Under the pieces are notes generated by a model. It did no database searches and was not told where the DNA came from. It saw nothing but the letters and a program-made list of their open reading frames with translations. Made by a program: the position numbers and the translations under genes. From the NCBI RefSeq assembly GCF_900106745.1, contig NZ_FNNV01000001.1, positions 62,001 to 126,000 on the forward strand: a stretch of 64,000 nucleotides of DNA, read 5' to 3'. This document shows positions 1 to 7,260 of this stretch, piece after piece; the stretch's first letter is position 1; each line of letters starts with the position of its first letter. Source of the DNA: Paenibacillus sp. CF384. GTDB taxonomy: Bacteria; Bacillota; Bacilli; Paenibacillales; Paenibacillaceae.

Positions 1-130
1 AGGTTTAAGGGCAGCGAATTTGTGCATGCATGAAATGGTCGTTCGTGATAATCATTCCTGCGCAGGGGCAACTTAACGGGGAGGAGCTGGATATGCAGCT
101 CGACCACGCTACGCAGGAGGTTGCTCAATC

Positions 131-712
131 ATGAATCGAATATTACGTAATGCGCCAGCCGTATTATTAGCCGGCCTTTTACTAATGACCGGACTTACCG
201 AAGCTGCTCAGGCTAACGCCAGTGAAGCTGCAAAGCCGATGCGGCAAATGAGCGCGTCAGATGCGGCCATGGCGAAGAAGCTGCTGAACAGCTTCTATAA
301 GCCTGCGCTGAACGGCAGGTTTCCCGGCTCGGTGAACGGGGTGAAAGTCGGGGTAAGTACCCGGAAGAACGTGCTTGGCATCATCGGCCAGCCAGACAAG
401 ACGAGAACGGATGCGGACGGATTCGACATGTACTCGGCCGAGATGGGGCATCCCGGGTATGCCGTCGCTTATAAGTTGAACAAGGTTCGGGAAATCCGCT
501 ACTTCGGGACAAATGTGGAACGAGAGACGAATATCGGCGGAATAACGAAACGTATGCTCTTCGCGGCTTGGGGTGCACCTTCCGCATCGGTCAAGATTCG
601 CAATGGCTCCTTGGTGCAGCAGAAGATCACGTACAACCGCGGACCCTATAAACTGGCGTTTATATTCAATTCCGGCACGAATCTCGATCACATTAATCTG
701 TTGAAACGTTAA
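131..712 (+). CDS. Secreted DUF4309/YjgB-like protein
   Basis: The 193-residue product begins with a signal peptide (basic MNRILR, hydrophobic AVLLAGLLLMTGL, probable cleavage after AQA near residue 28). The rest resembles the DUF4309 domain of Bacillus YjgB: two related halves, each with a short helix and the pattern 'G..kk.vl...G.Pdk' (around residues 75-90 and 138-152), and each ending in a beta-strand. No catalytic residues are known for this family and its function is unknown; an extracytoplasmic role is inferred from the signal peptide. The ATG at 131 follows AGGAGG at 115-120. It stands alone, with a terminator right after the stop. Family assignment is from memory of the sequence pattern. 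Confidence 0.75.
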   Translation: MNRILRNAPAVLLAGLLLMTGLTEAAQANASEAAKPMRQMSASDAAMAKKLLNSFYKPALNGRFPGSVNGVKVGVSTRKNVLGIIGQPDKTRTDADGFDMYSAEMGHPGYAVAYKLNKVREIRYFGTNVERETNIGGITKRMLFAAWGAPSASVKIRNGSLVQQKITYNRGPYKLAFIFNSGTNLDHINLLKR

Positions 713-735
713 TGAGATCCGAACAACGCTCAATT

Positions 736-762
736 AACCGCCTCCATAAGAGGCGGTTTTTT
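736..762 (+). terminator. Rho-independent terminator
   Basis: Perfect 9-bp stem AACCGCCTC/GAGGCGGTT with a 5-nt loop, running into six T residues. It ends the DUF4309 gene. Confidence 0.9.
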
Positions 763-802
763 GGTGCTTATGATTGTTACTCCATATGATTTCTTTAACC
801 TG

Positions 803-811
803 TGGTAAAAT
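803..811 (+). promoter_or_regulatory. Extended -10 promoter element for map
   Basis: TGGTAAAAT matches an extended -10 (TGnTAtAAT) about 30 bases before the GTG start of the aminopeptidase gene. No convincing -35 hexamer lies 17 bp upstream, which is tolerable for extended -10 promoters. Confidence 0.45.
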
Positions 812-840
812 GAAGTTATCTATAAACAGGAGGGACTCTT

Positions 841-1587
841 GTGACAATTGGATCTCAAAACGATATCGATCGTTTGAAAGAAGTTGGCAAGATCGTTGCA
901 TTGACGATTGCTGAAATGAAACGGCATGCACATATAGGAATGACAACAAAGGAACTGGATGATATTGGAGGACAGTTTTTGAAAAGGCATGGAGCTGTCT
1001 CAGCACCAAAGTCAACTTATAACTTCCCCGGCAATACCTGTATTAGTGTTAATCGCGAAGTTGCCCACGGAATTCCGGGAAGTCGTAAAATTCGACCTGG
1101 TGACTTAATCAATATCGATGTATCTGCCGAACTTGGCGGCTATTATGCAGATGCAGGGCACTCTTTTACGATCGCGCCTTCCGTTCCATCTTTAACTCGT
1201 CTCTGTCAATATACGCACGATACAATGATGAAAGTAATCTCTTCGCTGTCGCATGGAGTGAGATTGAATGAGATTGGAAGAATTATTGAAATCGAGGCTG
1301 CAAAAGGCGGCTATAAAATGATAAAAAATCTGTGCAGTCACGGTGTTGGGAAATCCCTGCACGAGGCACCGACAGAGATCCTTCCGTATTATAACAAGCA
1401 TGATAAACGCCTATTAAGAGAGGGCATGGTTATTACAATCGAACCTTTTTTGTCTACCCGTGCTGATTATGCCATTGAACAGTCGGATGGTTGGACTTTA
1501 TGCGTCCCAGACAATAGTTATGTGGCACAACATGAACATACGATTATCATTACAAAGAACCAACCCATTATCGTGACTGTAGCATAA
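841..1587 (+). CDS. map: Type I methionine aminopeptidase (MapB/YflG-like)
   Basis: It removes the initiator methionine from nascent proteins in the cytoplasm. The 248-residue length and whole sequence follow the short type I enzymes and particularly B. subtilis YflG (MapB). All five metal ligands are present: D93, D104, H167, E201 and E232, in the expected contexts (INIDVSAE, YADAGHSF, CSHGVGKS, TIEPF, QHEHT). The start is GTG, supported by AGGAGGG at 828-834 with 6-nt spacing. It is not next to secY/adk/infA, the usual place of the main map gene, so this is probably a second, accessory aminopeptidase. The following gene starts 37 bases later and may be cotranscribed. Confidence 0.93.
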   Translation: MTIGSQNDIDRLKEVGKIVALTIAEMKRHAHIGMTTKELDDIGGQFLKRHGAVSAPKSTYNFPGNTCISVNREVAHGIPGSRKIRPGDLINIDVSAELGGYYADAGHSFTIAPSVPSLTRLCQYTHDTMMKVISSLSHGVRLNEIGRIIEIEAAKGGYKMIKNLCSHGVGKSLHEAPTEILPYYNKHDKRLLREGMVITIEPFLSTRADYAIEQSDGWTLCVPDNSYVAQHEHTIIITKNQPIIVTVA

Positions 1588-1624
1588 ACCTGTACTGCTG
1601 TCTCACAGAACATCGGAGGATACT

Positions 1625-2194
1625 ATGTCTTGGAGTAAATTGAAACAACAACTGGAGAGTTTTCTTAGTCCTGCATTAATTGGCAGGGTCGAATACCGTG
1701 CAACAAGCTACCGTTATTCACCTGATAAAGCAGGTCATTGTTATATTGCGGTCGATAAGAAGAATGTGCTCAATATGAATGATTTAACGACACTAATTAA
1801 GTGGTATCAGTCCGAGCAGGAAATTAAGAATGATTCTGCTATTCAAATTCCGATTCATCAAGATGAAATCGAAGCAATCAGGAAAGAGACCAAGGGTCTG
1901 GTTCCGGAAGAGCGTCTGCAAGTCATTGCGAGAGGTAGAAGAATATCCGAGCTTGCCAAAGAGCTCCTGTCCGCACAGTCAACATTAAGCAAATCAAACT
2001 TTACTGTAGAAGCTACTAAGTTCTTAGCCCGATCTATAGAGGAAAGCATGGAGAGCAATGAGATCTTACTAAATATTCTGGCTCTGGTGGATAGACGAGT
2101 TGGAAAGAAGCGGATACTAAATATGAGCGATACAATAAAGTTAAAGCATCCAAGCGTGCAATATTTTTATGAGCTTCGCCTCAGCACGTTGTAA
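1625..2194 (+). CDS. Conserved hypothetical protein, SF0329-like
   Basis: A 189-residue soluble protein with no signal peptide or membrane segment. The N-terminal region (MSWSKLKQQLESFLSPAL.., then RATSYRYSPDKAG and YIAVDKKNVLNM) resembles what I recall as the 'SF0329 family', whose function is unknown. The C-terminal half is charged and helical. GGAGGA at 1615-1620 precedes the ATG by 4 nt. There is no terminator between it and the aminopeptidase gene, so the two may form a short operon. No catalytic motif is visible and I propose no function. Confidence 0.7.
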   Translation: MSWSKLKQQLESFLSPALIGRVEYRATSYRYSPDKAGHCYIAVDKKNVLNMNDLTTLIKWYQSEQEIKNDSAIQIPIHQDEIEAIRKETKGLVPEERLQVIARGRRISELAKELLSAQSTLSKSNFTVEATKFLARSIEESMESNEILLNILALVDRRVGKKRILNMSDTIKLKHPSVQYFYELRLSTL

Positions 2195-2281
2195 AGTCAT
2201 TTTAAGAATAATTTTATCATTACCCCCACTCCTATTTAATAACTTTTCCTTATCATTAGTGAATGATGAGGAGGATGGGAA

Positions 2282-2800
2282 ATGGATAACAAGAGTAGGA
2301 CTAATTTGTTCATTCACGGGCTGTTTGTTTTATATATGTATGCTTTAATCAAAATCATTTTGTTTAAGTTCGGCTCAATCGACGTGACATGGCTTGGGAT
2401 GCAGCTGAAAGAGAGTTTAACAAACCCTGCCCATTTAATCGATCGATTGGAAAGCGGAAATCTGGTTCCCTTTAAAGAAATCGCCACTGCAATTCATGTA
2501 CAAACGAGTCATAGTCTTATGAACTTGTATGGGAATATCTTGATCTTCATTCCACTCGGGTTTTTCATCGGTTTGATGTCCCTGAACAAACGCTCGACTG
2601 TCTCCGGTGCTATCTTGAAATCATTCGGGGTTAGCTTATGCTTGGAGAGTTCACAGATCTTGTTCGCAATCGGACGATTCGATGTCGATGATCTCATTCT
2701 TAATGCAAGCGGCGGCTTACTTGGCTACGTAATCTTGCAAATGTTCGTATGGCTCATGAGAGCGATACCGATACGACCCGAAATGGAAATAAAGGAGTAA
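2282..2800 (+). CDS. VanZ-family membrane protein
   Basis: 172 residues with four predicted membrane helices. VanZ-family signatures are visible: NLVPF (about residue 61), GNILIFIPLGFF (about 84-95), a conserved glutamate/glutamine pair in LESSQI, and DVDDLILNASGGLLGY near the end. VanZ of the glycopeptide-resistance cluster gives low-level teicoplanin resistance, but most family members, including this stand-alone one, have no defined role. The start follows GATGAGGAGG. The HD-domain gene follows with its ribosome site inside this gene's 3' end, so the two are very likely cotranslated. No van genes are nearby, so a resistance role is not implied. Confidence 0.85.
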   Translation: MDNKSRTNLFIHGLFVLYMYALIKIILFKFGSIDVTWLGMQLKESLTNPAHLIDRLESGNLVPFKEIATAIHVQTSHSLMNLYGNILIFIPLGFFIGLMSLNKRSTVSGAILKSFGVSLCLESSQILFAIGRFDVDDLILNASGGLLGYVILQMFVWLMRAIPIRPEMEIKE

Positions 2801-2806
2801 TGGCAG

Positions 2807-3445
2807 ATGTCGAATTATATAGCAGAGATTAAGATACCCGATAGTAAGTTAGCTGTTGAAGCAGCAGAATTATTGCGCGAGCATGGCGATGATCTCCTGT
2901 GGAATCATTCGAATCGTGTATTTCTGTTTGCAGCGATGAATGGGAACCAGAAACAGATTAAATACGATCCTGAAATGTTATATATCAGTTCATTATTCCA
3001 TGATATTGGTCTCACCCCCGCATTTCGAAGCGATGACAAGCGCTTTGAGGTTGATGGGGCAAATGCAGCCCGTGATTTCCTCAGAAGTCGCGGTTTGCCG
3101 GAAGATTACATTCGGGTGGTGTGGGATGCGGTTGCCCTTCATACTACGATTGGAATTGTGGAATATAAGGAAGCGGAAGCGGCGCTGATGAATTTTGGCG
3201 TCGGATATGATGTGGTGGGGAAGAACTTCGATCTCATTTCAACCGAAATGCGGCAGCAAGTCGTTGATGCTTTTCCCCGGATCAATTTCAAACACCAGAT
3301 CTTACATGCGTTTATGGAGGGCTTCAAACACAAGCCGGAAACGACTTCTGGCACTATTAATGCCGACGTATGCGAGATGCTTCTTCCTGGATATAAACGA
3401 CCTAATTTCTGTCATAGTGTCCTACATTCCAGATGGGAAGAATAG
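2807..3445 (+). CDS. HD-domain hydrolase, cyanamide-hydratase-like branch
   Basis: 212 residues, cytoplasmic. The HD metal-binding pattern is complete: H in LLWNHSNRV, the HD doublet in SLFHDIGL, and HTTIGI with downstream acidic residues. The run RFEVDGANAARDFL followed by 'alHTTIGI' resembles the fungal/bacterial cyanamide hydratase (Ddi2-like) branch rather than the cyclic-di-GMP or GTPase HD groups; that is inference from pattern memory, and substrate is unknown. AAAGGAG overlaps the end of the VanZ gene, 6 bases before this start, indicating translational coupling. A strong terminator lies 19 bp after the stop. Confidence 0.8.
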   Translation: MSNYIAEIKIPDSKLAVEAAELLREHGDDLLWNHSNRVFLFAAMNGNQKQIKYDPEMLYISSLFHDIGLTPAFRSDDKRFEVDGANAARDFLRSRGLPEDYIRVVWDAVALHTTIGIVEYKEAEAALMNFGVGYDVVGKNFDLISTEMRQQVVDAFPRINFKHQILHAFMEGFKHKPETTSGTINADVCEMLLPGYKRPNFCHSVLHSRWEE

Positions 3446-3463
3446 AATCCCCATTAATCGATT

Positions 3464-3489
3464 AAAGCTTGAGCAATCAAGCTTTTTTT
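3464..3489 (+). terminator. Rho-independent terminator after the HD gene
   Basis: Stem AAAGCTTGA/TCAAGCTTT with a GCAA tetraloop followed by a T tract. Confidence 0.92.
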
Positions 3490-3539
3490 GCATGCAGAGG
3501 AACTGATCTTGGACGGATAGTCATGAACTCTCGCGCCTG

Positions 3540-3599
3540 CTCGTACACTGTACTAATAAGCTTGTACGATGACTAATCGCTGCGGAGGGATAACGATGA
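3540..3599 (+). repeat. 60-bp leader shared with uxuA (copy 1)
   Basis: These 60 bases align without gaps to 33649-33708, with 51 identities. The repeat covers the presumed promoter/5' leader, the ribosome site GCGGAGGG and the ATG. In both copies an in-frame ATG sits 27 bases upstream of the favoured ATG. The genes downstream are unrelated, so this is a duplicated leader rather than a duplicated gene. Confidence 0.85.
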
Positions 3600-3961
3600 G
3601 AATAACGTCCGGCGGATTCGAAGCCGTGTATTATGGCCGAGTACTCGCTTACGATATGAATCCGATCGAAATTGTGTTGTCGGAAGAGAACGATCCGCTG
3701 ACCTTCGTGTTCTGCATTGAAACGGAATCGGAACGAGATGACTTCATGACGGATATCAGTCTGGTCCGTTACAATGAAGTCCGCATTGCCTGCGTGAATT
3801 TTCCGAGGGGGAAGCCGATCGGCAATCAAGATATGATTCATCTCGGCGTGTTGAACAACCGAAAGCTATCGTTGCGTTACGAAGTGACCATTAATTACGA
3901 TACGACATCCTGGGCACTGGCCTTCACGTTCTTCTCGGGTGAGGGGGTAGGGCCTGCATGA
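3596..3961 (+). CDS. DUF6864-like protein of unknown function
   Basis: 121 residues from the ATG at 3596, chosen because GGAGGG at 3584-3589 has 6-nt spacing; an in-frame ATG at 3569 would overlap the ribosome site. The protein is all-beta in character, with the N-terminal pattern 'mrItsGgFEavyyGrvlayDmNPIEivls', which I recall from small DUF6864 proteins. There is no signal peptide. It overlaps the next gene by ATGA, so the two products are made together and may interact. Function unknown. Confidence 0.72.
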   Translation: MRITSGGFEAVYYGRVLAYDMNPIEIVLSEENDPLTFVFCIETESERDDFMTDISLVRYNEVRIACVNFPRGKPIGNQDMIHLGVLNNRKLSLRYEVTINYDTTSWALAFTFFSGEGVGPA

Positions 3962-4272
3962 ATAAACTCGAAATTCAAGATCCGCGTGTAGCCAGTAAGA
4001 TCATCGCGGCGAATGCGGAGAATGATAAGCGCAAGGCGGAGCTTGGATTCCTCGGCAAATTTTTCGGTTCAGGCGAAAATGTAAGACTGTATATCGTCGG
4101 TACGATCACGCTCGGCGTACTTCTCATCGCGCTGGTTTATACCCTTATCCCTGACCAATATCGTTCGCCAGACTTTGGTTTGAAGGAAATGTGGACGCTA
4201 GTTGTTCTTCCGGTCGAATCGACGATTATCGGTTATTTAATCGGATCGAGAACGAAGGAAACCGGGGGTTAG
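3958..4272 (+). CDS. Small two-helix membrane protein
   Basis: 104 residues. An N-terminal charged segment of about 40 residues is followed by two hydrophobic helices (approximately residues 43-65 and 78-97). The start ATG overlaps the stop of the preceding gene (ATGA), so it is translationally coupled to the DUF6864-like protein. I recognise no family; the layout would suit a membrane anchor or partner for the upstream soluble protein, which is inference only. A terminator follows at about 4331. Confidence 0.7.
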   Translation: MNKLEIQDPRVASKIIAANAENDKRKAELGFLGKFFGSGENVRLYIVGTITLGVLLIALVYTLIPDQYRSPDFGLKEMWTLVVLPVESTIIGYLIGSRTKETGG

Positions 4273-4330
4273 GTTCGTTCATCATGCCTCTATATGAAAT
4301 CCGTGCGACAGCATGTACGAATCGAAAAGG

Positions 4331-4356
4331 CCATCCCGCCGAGGATGGTCCTTTCT
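4331..4356 (+). terminator. Terminator after the 3.6-4.3 kb gene pair
   Basis: CCATCC/GGATGG stem with a CGCCGA loop, extended by weaker pairs, followed by a T-rich run. Confidence 0.7.
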
Positions 4357-4423
4357 TGTTAGACTGTAACACATCCGCTTCACCTACAATATGATGAGTC
4401 TAGAAATCTAAAGAGGTGAGCCG

Positions 4424-4867
4424 ATGGGAGTCGTAAAAGCCAGGAAGCAGGACATTGATATGCTGGCAAGGTTGCTTCGAGCTGAAGCTGAGACCGAAGG
4501 CGAGAAGGGCATGCTCCTTGTTGGAAATGTTGGCATTAACCGTATACGAGGGAATTGCTCTGACTTTAAAGATATTCGAACCATTCCCCAAATGATCAAC
4601 CAGCCGCATGCCTTCGAGGCGCTGCAGCATGGTTTGTACTATCAAGGCGCAAGAGAGAGGGAGCGCCGCCTTGCACAACGAGCTGTGAACGGGGAGCGAA
4701 ATTGGCCGGGCAAATTCTCGCTGTGGTATTTCCGTCCAGGGTCGTTCGACAATCCGGGACCTTGTCCGCCGACTTGGTATAATCAGCCGTTCGCAGGACG
4801 ATGGAAGAAGCACTGCTTCTATGAACCGACCGGGCAAGAGTGTGAGAATATTTACAACACGTTTTAA
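4424..4867 (+). CDS. cwlJ: Spore cortex-lytic cell wall hydrolase CwlJ
   Basis: The 147-residue product is collinear with B. subtilis CwlJ, which degrades spore-cortex peptidoglycan during germination and is triggered by Ca-dipicolinate. The conserved LLRAEAE segment carries the family's essential glutamate (E21). MLLVGNVGINR, the QPHAFEA block, NGERNWPGKFSLWYFRP and the C-terminal CFYEPTGQ.CENIYNTF are all present. No signal peptide, as expected for CwlJ, which is deposited in the spore coat. The companion gerQ is not in the window. It converges with the DUF1345 gene on a shared terminator. This gene is the strongest single sign that the host sporulates. Confidence 0.95.
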   Translation: MGVVKARKQDIDMLARLLRAEAETEGEKGMLLVGNVGINRIRGNCSDFKDIRTIPQMINQPHAFEALQHGLYYQGARERERRLAQRAVNGERNWPGKFSLWYFRPGSFDNPGPCPPTWYNQPFAGRWKKHCFYEPTGQECENIYNTF

Positions 4868-4884
4868 CGTCTTTGCAGCAGAAG

Positions 4885-4923
4885 AACAAGGAGCAGTTTG
4901 CCAGTAGGCAGCTGCTCCTTGTT
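4885..4923. terminator. Bidirectional terminator between cwlJ and the DUF1345 gene
   Basis: 12-bp perfect inverted repeat AACAAGGAGCAG/CTGCTCCTTGTT with T-rich ends in both directions, between two convergent genes. Confidence 0.9.
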
Positions 4924-4935
4924 TCGTTGCACGCT

Positions 4936-5601
4936 TTAGGCGATGTTTATGGCCCGCGCTGCCACTACAGCGACAATGACTAGTGAAATGCAGGATTGGA
5001 CCATCATAATGAGCTTTGCTCTACTCGACAAAACCATCGTATCCGTAGGACTGAACGCGGTGTTTGTGTTAAAAGCTAGATATAAGTAGTCCAGAAACAG
5101 GGGTATCCATGCCGCCCAACCTGCGATTTCAAAGGTCATCTGCGGGAATAAAAAATCGGGACGATCGCTTGTGCCGCTGTGTCTCTTGAAAGGACCGCCA
5201 CGGTCGATTTCCCAATACCAGACGGCGAACACGCCAATGTTGCATATCCATAACAAAGCGGCGCTGCCAATCAGATCAGACGCGGTAGTGCTATGATTGA
5301 ACAAGGCATATAACAGAAACACCAAGCTGGTAACCAGTCCCAATGTAATCATGCCTGCCAAACCAAACCCAAGTATCCGTGTCCAGGTATGATGACCTCT
5401 CAGCACACTGACGGTCATCGGTACAAGCAGCATGGAGAGGATAAGAATCATGATCCAGCTCGGGAATACGTTTAATTTCTCGGAGATGAGACTAAGCAGC
5501 AGCCCGATGATGACGACCGCCACGGAAGACGCGGAACGGGGGATGCGGATATGGTGATGCTGTTCCGATGAGCGGGTTTGCTTCTCCGGCAAGGGTTTCA
5601 C
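4936..5601 (-). CDS. DUF1345 integral membrane protein
   Basis: About 220 residues with five or six membrane helices. The C-terminal block (FLDYLYLAFNTNTAFSPTDT..., then a final helix) is the DUF1345 signature, in which an aromatic 'DYxYxSF' run precedes a conserved 'TDT'. The family has no established function. The GTG at 5601 lies almost on top of its GAGG; a TTG at 5592 gives better spacing (MPEKQTR), so the true N-terminus is uncertain by three residues. Monocistronic, convergent with cwlJ. Confidence 0.8.
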   Translation of the reverse strand: MKPLPEKQTRSSEQHHHIRIPRSASSVAVVIIGLLLSLISEKLNVFPSWIMILILSMLLVPMTVSVLRGHHTWTRILGFGLAGMITLGLVTSLVFLLYALFNHSTTASDLIGSAALLWICNIGVFAVWYWEIDRGGPFKRHSGTSDRPDFLFPQMTFEIAGWAAWIPLFLDYLYLAFNTNTAFSPTDTMVLSSRAKLIMMVQSCISLVIVAVVAARAINIA

Positions 5602-5715
5602 CTCGTTTTCGAATTCGTCTATATCTAATTATTTATATCATAGCATACAGTTGGGTTCAGCAATCGGGACACGTTTGTTCAATGGACAACAACAATGAAT
5701 GTGGGATAACTTGAC

Positions 5716-5729
5716 CGAAAACGCTTTCC
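5716..5729 (+). promoter_or_regulatory. CRE-like catabolite repression site
   Basis: CGAAAACGCTTTCC matches 12 of 14 positions of the CcpA operator consensus TGWAANCGNTNWCA, 58 bases before the start of the oxidoreductase gene and just downstream of a TTGACC. Confidence 0.6.
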
Positions 5730-5786
5730 AATCCTCTTCGAATCGGTTAAGGTGGAGTTATCTGAGAGGAAAAGGGGACTTTACTC

Positions 5787-6782
5787 ATGCCAGAACAACG
5801 TATTGTGAAATGGGGCATCATGGGCCCGGGTGGCATTTCGGACAACTTCGCGACGGAGCTGCCGCACGCACCGGGTGCAGAGCTCGTCGCCGTCGCTGGA
5901 CGCTCGCTCGACAAGGCGCGTGCATTCGCCGATAAATTCGGCATTCAGCGCGCTTATGGCAGCTGCGAGGAGCTCGCAGCCGATCCAGACGTCGAGATCG
6001 TATACATTGGTACGCTGCATCCGATCCACAAAGAGAATGCACTGACGCTGCTGCGCGGAGGCAAGTCCGTGCTCTGCGAGAAGCCGTTTACGATCAATGC
6101 TGCCGAGGCTAGGGAGATTGCGGACCTCGCCGAGCAGAAGGGTCTCTTCCTAATGGAAGCGATGTGGACGAGGTATCTGCCTACGATCGTCAAGGTTCGA
6201 GAATGGCTGAACAGCGGCGCGATCGGCGACGTGCGCATCGTGAAGGCCGAGTTCGGCTTTGACGCAGGCTGGAATCCCGAAGGCCGACTGCTTAACAAGG
6301 AAAAAGGCGGCGGCACATTGCTCGACGCCGGAATTTATCCGGTTTCGTTCGCGTCGATGGTGTACGGCGGAGAGCAACCTTCCACGATTTCGAGCTCCGT
6401 TATTATCGGTGAGACCGGCGTGGATGAGCAGTTCTCGCTGCTGTTCGATTACGGCGGCGGCCGCAGCGCCAGTCTACACAGCTCGGTACGACTGTCCATG
6501 ACCAACGAGGCCGTCATCTATGGCACGAAGGGGCGGATTGAAATTCCGAGATTCCTATTCGCCAAGGCCGCGACGCTGCATGTGAACGGCGAGGAGCCGG
6601 TCGACTTCAAGCACGAGCTCGAACCGTCCGGCCACTTCTATCAGGCTATCGAGGCGATGGAGTGCCTGCGCGAGGGTCGCAAGGAGAGCGAAGTCTTGAC
6701 TGTCGACGAGACTGTGCGCATTATGGAGACGCTAGACCGGATCCGCGAGCCATGGGGACTTAAGTATCCAAGCGAAGCGTGA
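5787..6782 (+). CDS. Gfo/Idh/MocA-family sugar oxidoreductase
   Basis: 331-residue NAD(P)-dependent dehydrogenase. The N-terminal Rossmann fold has WGIMGPGGISDNFA (about residues 8-21) and VAGRSLDKA; E98-K99-P100 is the family's EKP motif, whose lysine acts in catalysis and cofactor binding. The C-terminal alpha/beta domain follows. Members interconvert hydroxyl and keto groups on sugars, inositols or uronates, or act on glycan substrates; the substrate cannot be read from sequence. It is followed by two terminators and preceded by a CRE-like site, so it is a separately controlled, carbon-responsive gene at the edge of locus A. Confidence 0.88.
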   Translation: MPEQRIVKWGIMGPGGISDNFATELPHAPGAELVAVAGRSLDKARAFADKFGIQRAYGSCEELAADPDVEIVYIGTLHPIHKENALTLLRGGKSVLCEKPFTINAAEAREIADLAEQKGLFLMEAMWTRYLPTIVKVREWLNSGAIGDVRIVKAEFGFDAGWNPEGRLLNKEKGGGTLLDAGIYPVSFASMVYGGEQPSTISSSVIIGETGVDEQFSLLFDYGGGRSASLHSSVRLSMTNEAVIYGTKGRIEIPRFLFAKAATLHVNGEEPVDFKHELEPSGHFYQAIEAMECLREGRKESEVLTVDETVRIMETLDRIREPWGLKYPSEA

Positions 6783-6811
6783 TCGGTCAGTCTAGGCGTA
6801 TGAAAAGGAAA

Positions 6812-6844
6812 GACGACGAGTATAGGCTCTTGTCGTCCTTTTTT
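6812..6844 (+). terminator. Terminator after the Gfo/Idh/MocA gene
   Basis: GACGAC-GAG pairs with CTC-TT-GTCGTC (2-nt bulge) followed by six T residues. Confidence 0.8.
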
Positions 6845-6925
6845 ATGCGCTCTACAGTGTTGAAAATAGTTCGCGGACGGCTCTAAGCTATTTGTCTTTG
6901 AGGAGACGCATAGCATCAACAAAGA

Positions 6926-6956
6926 GAAGTCGGATAACACCGGCTTCTTTTTTTTG
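6926..6956 (+). terminator. Second, orphan terminator
   Basis: GAAGTCGG/CCGGCTTC (one G-T pair) with a nine-T tail. There is no gene between it and the preceding terminator, so it is a back-up or a remnant. The remaining 6957-7260 holds only the leader of the giant gene, including the near-palindrome GAGAATGTTCTC at 7215-7226. Confidence 0.75.
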
Positions 6957-7260
6957 TGTGAAATCAGACCGCAGAGGATGATCTCTTATTCTAGTAAAGC
7001 TATTAAAAGTAAACGAAAGGCAGTGAAATACAATATATACCACCAATAGAATGTGTTACCTTATACGCACCGGGCTCGACGTCAATAGGGAGCGCGCCAG
7101 CTTTAATGACCACTGCATGATCCATTACAAACAGGAAGGAGGAATATTCGAAGGTTTCCGAACGGGATTCACGGTACATCAACTTGGAACAAGTACTTTT
7201 CTTTCAAGCTCGCTGAGAATGTTCTCGCAGGGAACACCATTTGTATAAGGGGGATAATTG

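Noticed and set aside
1-76. Open frame from position 2 ending at TAA 74-76, possibly the C-terminus of an upstream gene
   Set aside because: Only 24 codons are visible, with no recognisable family feature, so it cannot be told from chance.
257-733. 158-residue open frame on the minus strand
   Set aside because: It lies opposite the DUF4309 gene, has no ribosome site, and its sequence has no plausible domain; it reflects GC-rich coding DNA on the other strand.
2282-2800. Glycopeptide-resistance cluster suggested by the VanZ protein
   Set aside because: No vanH/A/X/R/S genes nearby; VanZ-like proteins are common in Firmicutes without resistance clusters.
7051-7248. 65-residue open frame before the giant gene, with a GGAAGGAGG inside it
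   Set aside because: No start codon is correctly placed after that ribosome-like sequence and the composition is not protein-like; treated as leader.
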